34,069 bases of DNA. It comes from Enterovibrio nigricans DSM 22720 (lineage in GTDB: Bacteria > Pseudomonadota > Gammaproteobacteria > Enterobacterales > Vibrionaceae). Positions 1 to 9,266 of the stretch are shown here, one piece after another. The stretch covers positions 1 to 34,069 of the forward strand of contig NZ_FUXU01000049.1 of NCBI RefSeq assembly GCF_900167155.1. The letters run 5' to 3'. How positions within the stretch are numbered: the stretch's first letter is position 1; each line of letters opens with the position of its first letter. The notes under the pieces are model-generated. The model saw nothing but the letters and a program-made list of their open reading frames with translations, was not told the origin of the DNA and ran no database searches. The translations under genes and the position numbers were made by a program.

Positions 1-30
1 ATCGTAGCTTCTAGATTTAGTTCCATCGAT

Positions 31-582
31 TTAAGCAACAAAGCCCTTCAGATTCTCAGCCATATCATACCGGATTGGTTCAACGGCTTTGACAGGTATC
101 GACATTTTTTCCGCGCCAGTGGCATTATCTGCCGTCGTAAAATGCTTATTGTTATCAGTGTCAATGCTAACCGCAATACGTTTTGTATTAACATCATCAG
201 TGTACAGGTACATGCCAATAATGACAGAGCCGTCGTTCTCTACTATATCAACATCTGAGCGTTGACTTTCCTCTGTCATCACCTCTCTAGCATAGTCATT
301 TTTAATATTGGTAAAACACCAACCACTACTGCCTCCCCAATTGAGTTTTTTATCTGAATCCGCAAAGCGTAAGTTAACGATGTGTCGCCAATCATCATCA
401 GAAAAGTGAAGGACGACTTCATCACCTTCATCATTTTCTTTCGTCGCCTTTGCTTTAATATCAATCGCAAGTTGGTTTTTACCGTTGGCATAAATGACAG
501 GTTGTGTGTTACCCGATGCCGCGTAAATGGAAAGCTCGACACTGGAAATATCATCTGGAGAATCAAATTTGTTGTCTTTCAT
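31..582 (-). CDS. hypothetical protein
   Basis: I do not recognise this 183-residue acidic protein. It has no signal peptide, membrane segment or motif I can name; it is rich in Asp, Glu and Lys with many short hydrophobic stretches, so it looks like a soluble beta-rich protein. I chose the ATG at 582 because AGGA lies nine bases upstream; an in-frame ATG at 591 overlaps that ribosome-binding site and is less likely. The gene stands alone, with about 250 bases of AT-rich DNA upstream before the decayed receiver gene. The codon pattern is good over the full length, so it is probably real. Confidence 0.7.
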   Translation of the reverse strand: MKDNKFDSPDDISSVELSIYAASGNTQPVIYANGKNQLAIDIKAKATKENDEGDEVVLHFSDDDWRHIVNLRFADSDKKLNWGGSSGWCFTNIKNDYAREVMTEESQRSDVDIVENDGSVIIGMYLYTDDVNTKRIAVSIDTDNNKHFTTADNATGAEKMSIPVKAVEPIRYDMAENLKGFVA

Positions 583-834
583 TGCTAACATTCCTAATAT
601 TATGTTTGTTAAATAACACTGAACATTAAACTGATAGCTTGTAATGTCTTGAATTAGACAGGGCTAATTCAATTGGTTGATAGGTGAGTCATATTGGTGC
701 TACAAAAGCATTAACTTAACGGTTTTTTGCTACATGTTTAATAATTTCCTGAGTAGGCATCGTCTATTTTTAAATTTACCAATAAGAACATTTGAAATAT
801 ATTATATGCTGATTGTTTTTTTTACACATTCTCG

Positions 835-1211
835 TTAATTTAATTTTTGGTTGGTGCGTTTCTTCACCATATTTTCCAGCTATTCCGTCGTATAGGATTT
901 GGCAAGAAAATTAGTCCCACCTTGCATTTTTGCCCAGCACTGGTCAAACTCTAAACTTTTGTTACAGAAAATAATGGAAACATCTTTGAAACAAGCATCT
1001 TTTCGTATTTGACTACAGGATTCATAACCATTCATTTCGGGCAAAATAATGCCTAGCAAGATCAGTTCATGAGTCCTGTTGTTTTTATCCAACTTAGCAC
1101 GTCTTTGCCATTATTGGACGAACTCACCGAAAAGCCTTCATTCTCCAAGATTTATTTTGCTATCATTTGCTCTACGTGATTGCCGTTAACATCTAATATA
1201 TGTTTAGCCAT
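835..1211 (-). pseudogene. decayed response-regulator receiver (PilH/CheY-like)
   Basis: Starting from the ATG at 1211 the reading begins MAKHIL and continues as a typical receiver-domain start, but meets an in-frame stop after about 18 codons and then needs a frame change near 1095. The second part contains the family-typical stretch PEMNGYESCSQIRKD, then FKDVSIIFCNKS, and an alpha5-like stretch AKMQGGTNFLAKSY, where the conserved Lys-Pro has become Lys-Ser. A further stop at 880 separates a C-terminal tail that stays open to 835. Order and spacing match twitching-motility or chemotaxis single-domain receivers of about 120 residues. The phospho-acceptor region also looks altered (LLLGIILPE). 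This is seen directly; the family call rests on motif recognition. It is a dead gene with at least two stops and one frameshift. Confidence 0.75.
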
Positions 1212-1643
1212 GCCATATTCTTTTTTGTCAAACAGCAGGGTGTTTTATCTAAGAAAGAAAATCACTCATTTATTTCGCGGTGTAAACTATGCATGTCGAA
1301 ATTTGCGTATTTCTTATCAAAAGATAATGTCTACATACAAAACAATCAGCATTTTTCTCAGGTGAGATCAATCTATTCACACAAGGAAAGTTCAGTTAAG
1401 ATACTAGTGATGGCATTTCTATCAAGTGACAAGTTGCGATCTGGTTATCACTATCGAGTGTTTTCGCAAGCTGATTCATCATTCTTTAATTATTACAGAA
1501 TCAGTTTGGTTGCTCCGAATTTTGAAATCATTGATCGGGCATATAAGAGTTTGCCCGTGTAAATTAAAGATGCTCGAATTCAGAGGCCCTCAATATGTTC
1601 AATTCGAGATAAAATTTATCGAGTATCTCCGGGGGATTTAACG
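1212..1643. other. stretch without a supported gene
   Basis: No convincing gene is visible here. An open frame on the plus strand ends at 1562 and contains a plausible-looking 50-residue C-terminal piece (from about 1410), but it has no good ribosome-binding site and no family resemblance. Flanked by two decayed genes, the stretch is best read as degraded DNA. Confidence 0.5.
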
Positions 1644-1952
1644 ATGAAGTGGCACATTGAGGTATTCCCTTCAGGCGAATTGGCAGACGTCGTGCTCGTT
1701 GTTGCTCCTTCTTGATGGCGGAACCTTTACCAGCAAAGGGACGCCGCGATCACCAAGCCAGTCAATTTCGCTAAATCATGCATCTTCTGGCGTCTTGGGT
1801 ATAAAGCCACACAATTTCCCGATGCAATGAGCCACGAAACGGTCGGGCTGGCTAAAATGCTTTTGGATGGTCAAACACCAGAACAACGACATATCCTGAT
1901 CCCGACCAAACTGATGACAACTGAAAATGCAGAGTCATTCACGCAATGGTAG
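1644..1952 (+). pseudogene. remnant of a sugar-binding / LacI-type protein (C terminus)
   Basis: From the ATG at 1644 one frame runs to a TAG at 1950-1952 with a single internal TGA near 1713. The last 45 residues, including GLAKMLLDG and RHILIPTKL, resemble the end of the periplasmic-binding-protein type 1 fold shared by LacI-family regulators and ABC sugar-binding proteins, where a helix (aKMLLdG) is followed by the final strand (hilIPTkL). Nothing upstream supplies the rest of the roughly 300-residue fold, so this is a fragment. It could come from either a regulator or a transporter component; the sequence does not decide. Confidence 0.4.
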
Positions 1953-1962
1953 GCCGAAAAAA

Positions 1963-2877
1963 CTAACGTTGGGTGGCAGCAGGCTGTTTTCGTTCTTTCG
2001 CAAAAAATGTCACAGCAATGCCTAGCAATATCACCGTTGCCGCAATCACCATTCGCATTGTCAGCGCTTCATCCAGAAACAAAAAACCCGCATAGGCAGC
2101 AATCAATGGTACGGTCAGTTGCATAACGCCCGCTTGTGTTGCTTTAAATTGTTTTACCACCCAATACCAGATGGCATAACCCACCGCTGATGCAATAGCA
2201 CCTGATGCGATAGCAAGCCAAATACCATCAGCAGAGAGTGCATTCATTGGGATATTCAGCAAGAAAAAAGGCACCACAAAAAACAAACTCAAACGGAAAT
2301 TAATACAATTGGCTTTTAACTGAGGCTGTTTAATCTCTTTACCCAGCACGCTATACGCCCCCCAAGCTACACCTGCGATAGCCATCAAAAACGCGCCCCA
2401 CATATCGGGGGCATGGAGTCCGGGCGACACCAAATACCCTAGTCCACAAATAGCCGTGAGTGCCCCAATGTACTCCAGTCCACTCGCCCCGCCTTCTTTG
2501 TAATGGCTATATGCGAACATCGTTAACTGAACAAACGCAAACAGCACCAATGCGCCAACGCCCGTATCTAAATACAAATAGGCAAATGAAAACGTGGCGG
2601 CATACAGAAAAAGCATCGCCGCAGCGAGCCAATGCTCAAGGGGTCGATGCGTTAATTTGCATCCATCATCAACCTCACCTGTTCGCCAGCAATCAATCCC
2701 CGCCAGAAAGAAAAGCACCATTGCCCCCGAAACCAACCTAATACTGGTAAAGGAAGCCGGATCAATGTCAGTTTCAGCTAACGCGATTCGACACAAGACG
2801 GAGTTAGCAGCAAAAAACAACAGCGCCAACATGGCCATCGTTGCGTTTGTTAGTTCTTTTTTTGAGATCACAGCCAT
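1963..2877 (-). CDS. EamA-family (DMT superfamily) inner-membrane transporter
   Basis: A 304-residue protein with about ten hydrophobic segments in two similar halves, as expected for the duplicated EamA fold of drug/metabolite exporters. The N-terminal half starts with the usual helix containing FFAANSVLCRIAL and SIRLVSGAMVLF; the second half contains GVAWGAYSVLGKE and ends with LGIAVTFFAKERK. The substrate cannot be read from sequence. I chose the ATG at 2877 because AAGGA lies eleven bases upstream; frames further upstream have no ribosome-binding site. Length is normal for the family (about 290-310 residues). It is monocistronic: next to the decayed gene on one side and divergent from the DUF2786 gene on the other. 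Confidence 0.85.
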   Translation of the reverse strand: MAVISKKELTNATMAMLALLFFAANSVLCRIALAETDIDPASFTSIRLVSGAMVLFFLAGIDCWRTGEVDDGCKLTHRPLEHWLAAAMLFLYAATFSFAYLYLDTGVGALVLFAFVQLTMFAYSHYKEGGASGLEYIGALTAICGLGYLVSPGLHAPDMWGAFLMAIAGVAWGAYSVLGKEIKQPQLKANCINFRLSLFFVVPFFLLNIPMNALSADGIWLAIASGAIASAVGYAIWYWVVKQFKATQAGVMQLTVPLIAAYAGFLFLDEALTMRMVIAATVILLGIAVTFFAKERKQPAATQR

Positions 2878-3131
2878 GGTTACAATCATCCTTGTGGTCG
2901 TCGAAAAGACAGACCGCAAGATTACCGTTTAACTTTCACCGTGTTACTGATAGTTAAAAAAGTTCACGACTCTACTCATCCCTTTTTTGCTACACACCAG
3001 TAAATTTCACCTGACTATACCCCGTCTTCACGAAGTTACAGATTTCAGCGAGTTTCAAAAAATTGGGGTAAATTTGGTAAATTGCACAATTGAATGTAAA
3101 ATATCGCTCCCGTTTTTTAGTGGTGAACTGA

Positions 3132-3821
3132 ATGTCTGACGCGAAACGCAAAGCGCTTAAGAAAATTGCTAAATGTCTTGAACTAAGCAACTCCTCAAAC
3201 ATCAACGAAGCTGCACAAGCCATCAAAATGGCGCAGAGCTTGATGAGAAAGTATGGGTTAGATCAGGACGACATCGACTTCATCAGTATGGGGAAAACCA
3301 CCTCAGAAACCCTGCTACCAAACTCTATCAGTGATGCGATCCTAAAAATCATCCGAGGGATCAACACACGTTTTGGTGTCGAATGCGTTTTGACTAACCA
3401 TAAAGGGTTAAAGAAAGCAGAGTTCATTGGTAATGCTGATCGCGCTATTTTCGCCGCATTTGCGTTTGATATTGTCTACCGCGAAATGAACGAGCACATT
3501 GGCCAGTTCCGAAACAGTTTTCAGGGGACGGGCACCTCCCAAGTCGAGCTGATGCGAAGAGTATCGTCTTTCACCATGGGCTGGTTAGAAGGTGCGCTAG
3601 CTAAGCTGCCAAAGATTGCACCGACTGATGATTCTGATGAAAAGATCAAAGACTACATCGACAGTCAGTTTAAAAACATCGACCGAGAGATGTTCAAGCA
3701 ACAGCTCAAAGAAGCGATGAAAGCCATCACTGACGATTATGAAAAAGGCATGAAAAAAGGAAAACAAATTTCCGTCAGCCGTCCCGTTTCAGGAGCGAGA
3801 GAAGTGAAGCGCCTTGCATAG
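3132..3821 (+). CDS. DUF2786 domain-containing protein
   Basis: The first 45 residues (KALKKIAKCLELSNSSN, then NEAAQAIKMAQSLMRKYGL) match the helical N-terminal DUF2786 domain: a Lys-rich helix, a short turn with Asn-Glu-Ala, then a helix ending in a Met-x-x-Tyr-Gly-Leu-type motif. The remaining 180 residues resemble the C-terminal region commonly attached to it. Function is unknown; such genes are frequent in phages, plasmids and genomic islands, so this copy may mark a mobile remnant within the host segment. The gene is 229 residues, normal for the two-domain form. Its stop codon lies inside the loop of a rho-independent terminator, so transcription ends immediately after translation. Confidence 0.8.
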   Translation: MSDAKRKALKKIAKCLELSNSSNINEAAQAIKMAQSLMRKYGLDQDDIDFISMGKTTSETLLPNSISDAILKIIRGINTRFGVECVLTNHKGLKKAEFIGNADRAIFAAFAFDIVYREMNEHIGQFRNSFQGTGTSQVELMRRVSSFTMGWLEGALAKLPKIAPTDDSDEKIKDYIDSQFKNIDREMFKQQLKEAMKAITDDYEKGMKKGKQISVSRPVSGAREVKRLA

Positions 3822-3831
3822 GCGCTTTTTT
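3807..3831 (+). terminator. rho-independent terminator overlapping the DUF2786 gene stop
   Basis: A seven-base-pair stem AAGCGCC/GGCGCTT with the TAG stop codon in its loop is followed by a run of T. Seen directly. Confidence 0.85.
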
Positions 3832-3991
3832 ATTTCCCCACCGACGCCCTTCTCAATTTGTTCATCCATTCTCTTGTACTTCAACCTCATACTCAAAATT
3901 ACATTTTTTCGAACAGTGTTGTATTAAAAAAGCCTGAATTTCCATGCTTGCTCTTGTATTGCAAGGTAGCCACACCTAGCCTAGCTTATTA

Positions 3992-4013
3992 AATCACCAC
4001 ACTGTTGGTGATT
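3992..4013 (+). promoter_or_regulatory. hairpin in the ompA-like leader
   Basis: AATCACCA/TGGTGATT form a perfect eight-base-pair stem with a six-base loop, about 100 bases before the OmpA-family start codon. There is no T run, so it is more likely an mRNA-stabilising or regulatory leader element than a terminator. The rest of the 290-base intergenic region shows no other clear structure. Confidence 0.4.
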
Positions 4014-4113
4014 GAGAAGATTTGCGCTCAGCAAACTTTGGAACAGTGACTTGCGGCCAAGCAACTGAGTCATTAGTTCAAAATACTCTCTAGAAGGAAT
4101 GGAGAAAAATACA

Positions 4114-5088
4114 ATGAAAAAAGCAGTGACTAGCCTAGCAATTATGATGGCACTCTCACCTTTCGCGTATGCCCAAGATGACGCTAACTTTTATCTTGGT
4201 GCTCGCGTAGGTTCGTCAACACTTGAAGATGCTTGCCAAGCAGGCAGTTGTGATGATCAGGAAGTGGGTGCTGGCCTGATTGCGGGTTATGACTTCGCAA
4301 ACGGGTTTTCAATCGAATCTACCTATGATTATTTAGGTAATTTCGAGACCTACTACAACTCAGTCGGCGCAAAACGCAGCGGTGATTTAACAGCGTTTAC
4401 TCTGGCACCTAAGCTCAACTTTGGTATCACCGATGCGACAGATATTTACGGTAAGATCGGTCTTGCATGGTGGGATTGGGACAGCAATGCAGGCAGTGAA
4501 GATGATATCTCTTTGCTGACAGCATTGGGTGTTGATCACCGTGCAAACGATCTCGTTAACGTCCGTCTGGAATATCAGTACATTCCGAAGATGGACGAAG
4601 GCTATATCGACGCTGACAACCACTTCATCTCTGCCGGCATTACGTTCCATTTTGGTCGTCATTCTGAGCCTGAACTTGTCGTTGTTGAAGAAGTGGTGGT
4701 CGTTGAAGAAATTGTTGAACCAAAACGCTACGTTTTCTCTGAAGCAGATGAAGTTGAGCTGTTTGCGTTCGGAAAATCGTCGCTATCAGCAGGTGCAGCA
4801 CAGCAACTTCAGCCAATGCTAAAACGCTTGCAGGATTTCCCTCAATCCACCGCTATCGTTATTGGTCATACTGACAGCATCGGCGCTGAAGCATTTAACC
4901 AGAAATTGTCTGAAGAACGCGCTCAATCCGTCGCAAAATACTTCACAGATAACGGCGTAAGTGCTGATCGTCTGAGTGTTGTCGGCATGGGTGAAAAAGA
5001 CCCGATTGCTTCAAATGACACCGAGCAAGGTCGCGCGAAAAACCGTCGCGTTGAAATTGACTCACCAGAATTCGTTTACGAAGAATAA
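4114..5088 (+). CDS. OmpA-family outer-membrane protein
   Basis: A 324-residue protein with a classic signal peptide (MKK start, hydrophobic core, cleavage after AYA at residue 20). Residues 21-180 form an eight-stranded beta-barrel of the OmpA transmembrane type (YLGARVG start, repeated aromatic-ended strands, HFISAGITFHFG at the end). An acidic Val/Glu-rich hinge follows at about 185-205, then a C-terminal OmpA/MotB peptidoglycan-binding domain with VIGHTDSIG and the NRRVEI motif. The asparagine-arginine-arginine end of that domain is intact. It would anchor the outer membrane to the cell wall and may act as a small porin. I chose the ATG at 4114 (GGAG nine bases upstream) over the ATG at 4099, whose AAGGA is too close. 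A strong terminator follows. Confidence 0.93.
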   Translation: MKKAVTSLAIMMALSPFAYAQDDANFYLGARVGSSTLEDACQAGSCDDQEVGAGLIAGYDFANGFSIESTYDYLGNFETYYNSVGAKRSGDLTAFTLAPKLNFGITDATDIYGKIGLAWWDWDSNAGSEDDISLLTALGVDHRANDLVNVRLEYQYIPKMDEGYIDADNHFISAGITFHFGRHSEPELVVVEEVVVVEEIVEPKRYVFSEADEVELFAFGKSSLSAGAAQQLQPMLKRLQDFPQSTAIVIGHTDSIGAEAFNQKLSEERAQSVAKYFTDNGVSADRLSVVGMGEKDPIASNDTEQGRAKNRRVEIDSPEFVYEE

Positions 5089-5121
5089 TTTGTAATCGAA
5101 GGATGGCGATATTCGGCAACG

Positions 5122-5150
5122 AAAAGCCACGCGCATGCGTGGCTTTTTTT
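5122..5150. terminator. strong terminator between convergent genes
   Basis: A perfect eleven-base-pair stem (AAAAGCCACGC with its complement) and a GCAT tetraloop is followed by seven T on the plus strand. The mirrored A run gives T on the minus strand, so it probably serves both the OmpA-family gene and the convergent cyclotransferase gene, whose stop codon touches it. Confidence 0.9.
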
Positions 5151-5713
5151 CAATCAAAACAGGGTGGTATGCAATGTAAAAATTGATCGATTCGTGCGCG
5201 GTCTTCCTTCCGCACGCCAGCGACACGTTGATAAACTGGTTTGTCTCTGTCGTTCATCCTTGGGTAATCCCATCCGTGCGTCGATTGAATAAATGATTGT
5301 GCAAACTCAGCAGAATAACGTAGGCACCCAGCAAGCACTGTATCTACATAACTTTGGGCAATAGGCTGAACGTGACAGGGTGAGACTACATCATCCGTCA
5401 CATACACAAAAACGGGACCATCGAGCTGAATGGTCTCATCCAGTATTTTTATCTTTTCTGCATCCAATTTAACCCGCTGATAACCCGCTTCGCGGATATC
5501 AAACACCTCAAGCAAATCATCATTAACGTGAATCAGAACACCATTGCACAGCCCTGCACCCTCTCTCACGACAAGGTGAGACATTACGGGCGATCCCGTT
5601 TTTCCCCAATGCCTTTCAAGCCCTGACACGATTGCGGGAATGGCATTTCCTGTCTCTCCCGTTAATTGACGCGACGCTTCATTGATTAAACTTCCGTAAC
5701 CGAAAATGTACAT
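5150..5713 (-). CDS. gamma-glutamylcyclotransferase-like (AIG2/GGCT fold) protein
   Basis: A 187-residue cytoplasmic protein with the two hallmarks of the GGCT fold: the substrate-binding YGSL motif at residues 6-9 right after the first strand, and a catalytic-type glutamate at about residue 75 in FDIREAGYQR. Members release 5-oxoproline from gamma-glutamyl compounds in glutathione turnover, though many family members have other or unknown substrates. Residues 110-187 form an extra helical region including HGWDYPRMNDRD. I chose the ATG at 5713 (AAAGGG just upstream) because the first strand normally starts within a few residues of the N terminus; a GTG at 5737 is possible. It converges with the OmpA-family gene and shares its terminator. 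Confidence 0.8.
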   Translation of the reverse strand: MYIFGYGSLINEASRQLTGETGNAIPAIVSGLERHWGKTGSPVMSHLVVREGAGLCNGVLIHVNDDLLEVFDIREAGYQRVKLDAEKIKILDETIQLDGPVFVYVTDDVVSPCHVQPIAQSYVDTVLAGCLRYSAEFAQSFIQSTHGWDYPRMNDRDKPVYQRVAGVRKEDRARIDQFLHCIPPCFD

Positions 5714-5897
5714 ACAACCCTTTTGGATTAACTTCACTCCCTTAAGAATATTCTTTTTTAACGTGCCAGTGTCAACAGAAGTACCTTATTAAGCCCTTTT
5801 CTTTGCCCTGTTAGGCTCTGCTGATAAACTAAATAGATACTCGAATTCTACAGTTTTTCAGTGCTCTTCCTTTGTCACTGAACATTAAGGATGTTAC

Positions 5898-6653
5898 GTG
5901 GACGCCTACCTTCAACTCGAAAAGCAATTTAAAAAGCTCGCAAGCTATCACCATTTGGCCGCAATTTGTGGCTGGGACCAAGCCACCATGATGCCTGATG
6001 GCGGCAACGAAGCTCGCGCCAATGCTATGAGCGATTTGGCCGTTTTATGCCATGAAACTCTGGTCGCCCCAGAAGTTGGAGAGTGGATAAAAACCATCGA
6101 CGCACAAAGCGACACGCTGACTGACGAGCAGAAAATCAACGTGCGAGAGATCAAACGCCAGTGGGCACACGCAACGGTTTTACCTTCTGATTTGGTAGAA
6201 GCAAAATCACAAGCGGGCTCTAAGTGTGAGCACCAATGGCGAAAACAGCGCAGAGACAACGATTGGCTCGGCTTTGCACCCAATTTGAAGTCCGTGGTAG
6301 CGCTTTCTCGTGAAGAGGCCCTAAAACGTTCTGCGCACACCGGCTTGACGCCATACAACGCTATGTTGGACTTGTACGAACCCGGCATGACAACAGAAAA
6401 ACTCGATGCCTTATTTGCAGATTTAAAATCATGGTTACCTGCTCTTACCCACCAGATCATCGAAAAACAAAAGGCTAACGCACTCATCTCGCCAAAAGGC
6501 CCATTTTCTACCGAGAAACAAGCCAGCCTTGGTCAGCAATTTATGTCGTTGCTCGATTTCGATTTTAACCATGGCCGTCTTGATGTCAGCGTTCATCCAT
6601 TCTGTGGCGGTGTTCCTGAAGAGGTACAAATTTCATCTTACTACGCAAAGTAA
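5898..6653 (+). pseudogene. 5' fragment of carboxypeptidase Taq (M32 metallopeptidase)
   Basis: The 251 residues match the N-terminal half of M32 carboxypeptidases: a helical start with LEKQFKKLASYHHLAA and WDQATMMPDGG, the KRSAHTGLTPYNAMLDLYEPG stretch, and HPFCGGVPEEV at about 232-242. In intact family members (about 490-510 residues) the zinc-binding HEXXH motif follows roughly 25 residues after HPF. Here the frame ends after a few unrelated residues (SSYYAK) at a TAA. The active site is thus missing and the product should be inactive. The GTG start at 5898 has AAGGA six bases upstream. The break coincides with the left edge of the prophage-like element, so insertion or deletion associated with that element explains the loss. 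The missing half is not found elsewhere in the window. Confidence 0.85.
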
Positions 6654-6682
6654 AAAGCCCCAACCAATTAAGGTCAGGGCTT
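6650..6682 (-). terminator. terminator of the phage structural operon
   Basis: On the minus strand a stem with six G/C-rich pairs (AAGCCC with GGGCTT), a two-by-two internal mismatch and three further pairs is followed by TTTTT. It lies 14 bases after the tape-measure stop, marking the end of the late transcript at the element's left edge. Confidence 0.75.
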
Positions 6683-6695
6683 GTTTCATAGGGAG

Positions 6696-9209
6696 TTAAC
6701 GAAGTAACCCTCCTGGTTTTTTCTGTTGCTTGATAGCTTTATCAGCCATGGTTCGAGCAATCATCTTGACTTGCTTCTCTTGCATCGAATTCAGCTCATT
6801 CAATGTGTTTTGGTCGACATTACCGTTGATTGTGATACCAGCATTGATTTGCTGAGAACCCCCACCCATGCTCATACCGTGACCAGCGTTCATTGCATCG
6901 ATGTTGCCACGACCTAACGCTTGTGATGCGGATGCAGTAAGAACAGACTCACCACGAGACAACATAGCAGGAACGTCATCAGACTTGCTTGTTCCAGAAC
7001 CATCAACGAACGATGTACCTGAGTTGTAATGCGGAACACCTACCATAGACGCACCATCTTTCGCTGCCATGATATTGGAAACGTTTGCAATACCTGTTGT
7101 GACGATAACGCCAGCATTAATCATCCTCTGTGTGGAAGATAACATAGCATCAGGACTGCCTTTCGCTGGGTTCAACGCGCTGTTTGCACCAGCAAACGTA
7201 TCAGCGATTGCTTGTGTTGTGGCGATTGCCTTATACGCGTTTGAGTCCTGATCTAACACACTACTCAACATCGCTAAATTACCGATCATAGTGTTGTATT
7301 TGTGTTCAGCAACTTCGTCTGCGACTTTCTTCTCAAGCTCACCTTGAGCCAGTACCAAATCTTGGTACTCTTCATTGAACTCAATCATCATCTTGTGTTT
7401 ATTCTCAAACACAGCCAACGCTTCGTTCACCTGCTCAAGCTCACCCGCTGCACCTTCAGAATATGAAGTTGCTAGTGCATCCTGAGCAACCGCAACTCCA
7501 CCAGATATCCATTCCAGACGTTGACGAGCAGCAGCTAGTGCATCAGTCTTTTCTATTTCTAGAGACAAGGCGGCAAGATACGATTTACTGTCATTAGGGT
7601 CGACTTTGTCTTTGGTTTTCACCTTCGACTTGCTTGCTTCAGGGCGCTCTATATTGAAATCGCTGCTATCTCTAGTCTCGCCCGATAGAATTTGGTCAAG
7701 ATTTCCAGAGAAGTTGGTCACTATGCGCTTAGCAAGAATATCTCCCTGTTTCTCGACTTCCTTCATCTGGGTGACCACACCCTCTAATTTAACTTGGAGT
7801 CCGCTTTTCGCATCGCCAACAGCAGTAACACCAAGCATATCTGAGATGAATTCAATATCCATCAAGTCAAGGGCTGCGATTCCGATGCCATAGAACATTC
7901 TCTGAGCAGCAAGCAAGGCATACTCTATGCCTTTAGCTAGGCCAGACACTACATCGAGAGCAGTACCGAAAGTGATGCCAACAACCCCACCTAATCGTGC
8001 TGTGATGGCATACTCATCGTTGACCTGACCGATTGTATGGACAACGCTACTGAAGGCATCGAACACTTGCCAAATTGCGGGTGCGAAGTCAGCCACGACA
8101 GAACCAGCAACATCAACAACATTATCTTTCATATAATCAAATGATGATGCCATCTTAGCGATATTGGCCTGATCAACTTCAGTCAGGGCATAGTTAAAGT
8201 CATTTACGCCTTTCGTTGTTCCATCAAGAATAGGCAGCATCTTATCCAAATCTGATGCCATTCGGTCTAGGACTGAACGAGTCTGCTCGGCAGAAACACC
8301 ATTGTCTAAGAGTGCCTTGGTGATGGATTCCATCCCTTCGACACCATAGAGTTGTTCTTGATTGACATTCTTGAGTTCTTTTTCATACTCTTCGAAAATT
8401 GAAACCAGTTCACCACCACCAGTTGCGGCTTCTGCAACCTTCAGGTTCCAATCTCTAACTTGATCAGCGAACTGTTCATTGGTGACACCAACTCTTAGTG
8501 CTGTATTCTGCCAACGTTGGAGGGACTCATATGACATGTCCACGGAGGCCGCAAGGCGAGTGTTCTCCAAAATAAGAGATGATACAGCAGTTCCAGCTGA
8601 CACAGCCGCAGCAGCTACAGCAACCAAAGCGAACTTCTTGGACACTAGAAGAGAGTTCACTGGCTTTATCTTTTTCACAGCATTGTCGTAATGACCATTT
8701 AGGTTTTTAACTGCTTTGTTGTACTCTTCTAAGGATAGTTTGCCAGAGCGATATTTACGTTCGAGACTATTGTGTTGTACCTCGAGTATTCTATTGGCCT
8801 GTAACATCTCGGTGGAGTTATTGCGTAACAATAGCATTGATGATGCTAGGTCGAGCATTCCGCCATTCATCCCACCGATTGTTTTAGCGAGCTTATCAAA
8901 ACTGGCTGTCATATCGTTGGTTGCATTAGTGATGTTATTGATTGTTTTAGAACCATCACCACCCCCGCCTCCACCAACACCCCCAGAGAGACTTACTGAG
9001 ATACTGGAGATTTCTTTGGATGCCTTCGCAACCTTTCTCATCTCCTCACGCATCTTTTTGAGGTCTTTAACGTTTTCCTCGTACGATTTTTCGAGTTTCT
9101 TATTGTCTTTGACGACGTTCTTCGTGGTCTTTTGTAACTTTCGAAGTTCATCATCAGCTTTTCTGACATCTTGGTAATCCACCAAGTAGTCTAATATTGC
9201 TGTTGCCAT
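6696..9209 (-). CDS. tail tape measure protein
   Basis: The largest gene of the element (837 residues) with the features of phage tape measure proteins: an N-terminal charged coiled coil (about 15-65), a glycine-only linker (77-84), a hydrophobic helix at 192-213 rich in Ala and Val, long helical repeats, a second hydrophobic region around 400-460, and a Gly/Ser/Met-rich end. It directly follows the gpG/gpGT frameshift gene, which is the invariant order in long-tailed phages. It sets tail length and is injected with the DNA. The ATG at 9209 has AGGAGG six bases upstream. Unusually, no tail-tip, hub or fibre genes follow; the gene is succeeded by a terminator and host DNA. The family role is established knowledge; the assignment rests on size, composition and position. 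Confidence 0.9.
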   Translation of the reverse strand: MATAILDYLVDYQDVRKADDELRKLQKTTKNVVKDNKKLEKSYEENVKDLKKMREEMRKVAKASKEISSISVSLSGGVGGGGGGDGSKTINNITNATNDMTASFDKLAKTIGGMNGGMLDLASSMLLLRNNSTEMLQANRILEVQHNSLERKYRSGKLSLEEYNKAVKNLNGHYDNAVKKIKPVNSLLVSKKFALVAVAAAAVSAGTAVSSLILENTRLAASVDMSYESLQRWQNTALRVGVTNEQFADQVRDWNLKVAEAATGGGELVSIFEEYEKELKNVNQEQLYGVEGMESITKALLDNGVSAEQTRSVLDRMASDLDKMLPILDGTTKGVNDFNYALTEVDQANIAKMASSFDYMKDNVVDVAGSVVADFAPAIWQVFDAFSSVVHTIGQVNDEYAITARLGGVVGITFGTALDVVSGLAKGIEYALLAAQRMFYGIGIAALDLMDIEFISDMLGVTAVGDAKSGLQVKLEGVVTQMKEVEKQGDILAKRIVTNFSGNLDQILSGETRDSSDFNIERPEASKSKVKTKDKVDPNDSKSYLAALSLEIEKTDALAAARQRLEWISGGVAVAQDALATSYSEGAAGELEQVNEALAVFENKHKMMIEFNEEYQDLVLAQGELEKKVADEVAEHKYNTMIGNLAMLSSVLDQDSNAYKAIATTQAIADTFAGANSALNPAKGSPDAMLSSTQRMINAGVIVTTGIANVSNIMAAKDGASMVGVPHYNSGTSFVDGSGTSKSDDVPAMLSRGESVLTASASQALGRGNIDAMNAGHGMSMGGGSQQINAGITINGNVDQNTLNELNSMQEKQVKMIARTMADKAIKQQKKPGGLLR

Positions 9210-9266
9210 CACTATCCTCCTAGGAGATAGAAAGAAGGGAATGTGGTGTGCGTCCACACCACATTA

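Noticed and set aside
1200-1562. A 120-codon plus-strand gene
   Set aside because: It starts inside the decayed receiver gene's own start region, has no ribosome-binding site and shows no family likeness.
8716-9177. A 153-codon plus-strand frame opposite the tape measure gene
   Set aside because: It is the reverse-strand shadow of the coiled-coil and glycine-linker region; it has no ribosome-binding site, and runs of Ser, Pro and Leu reflect the opposite coding.
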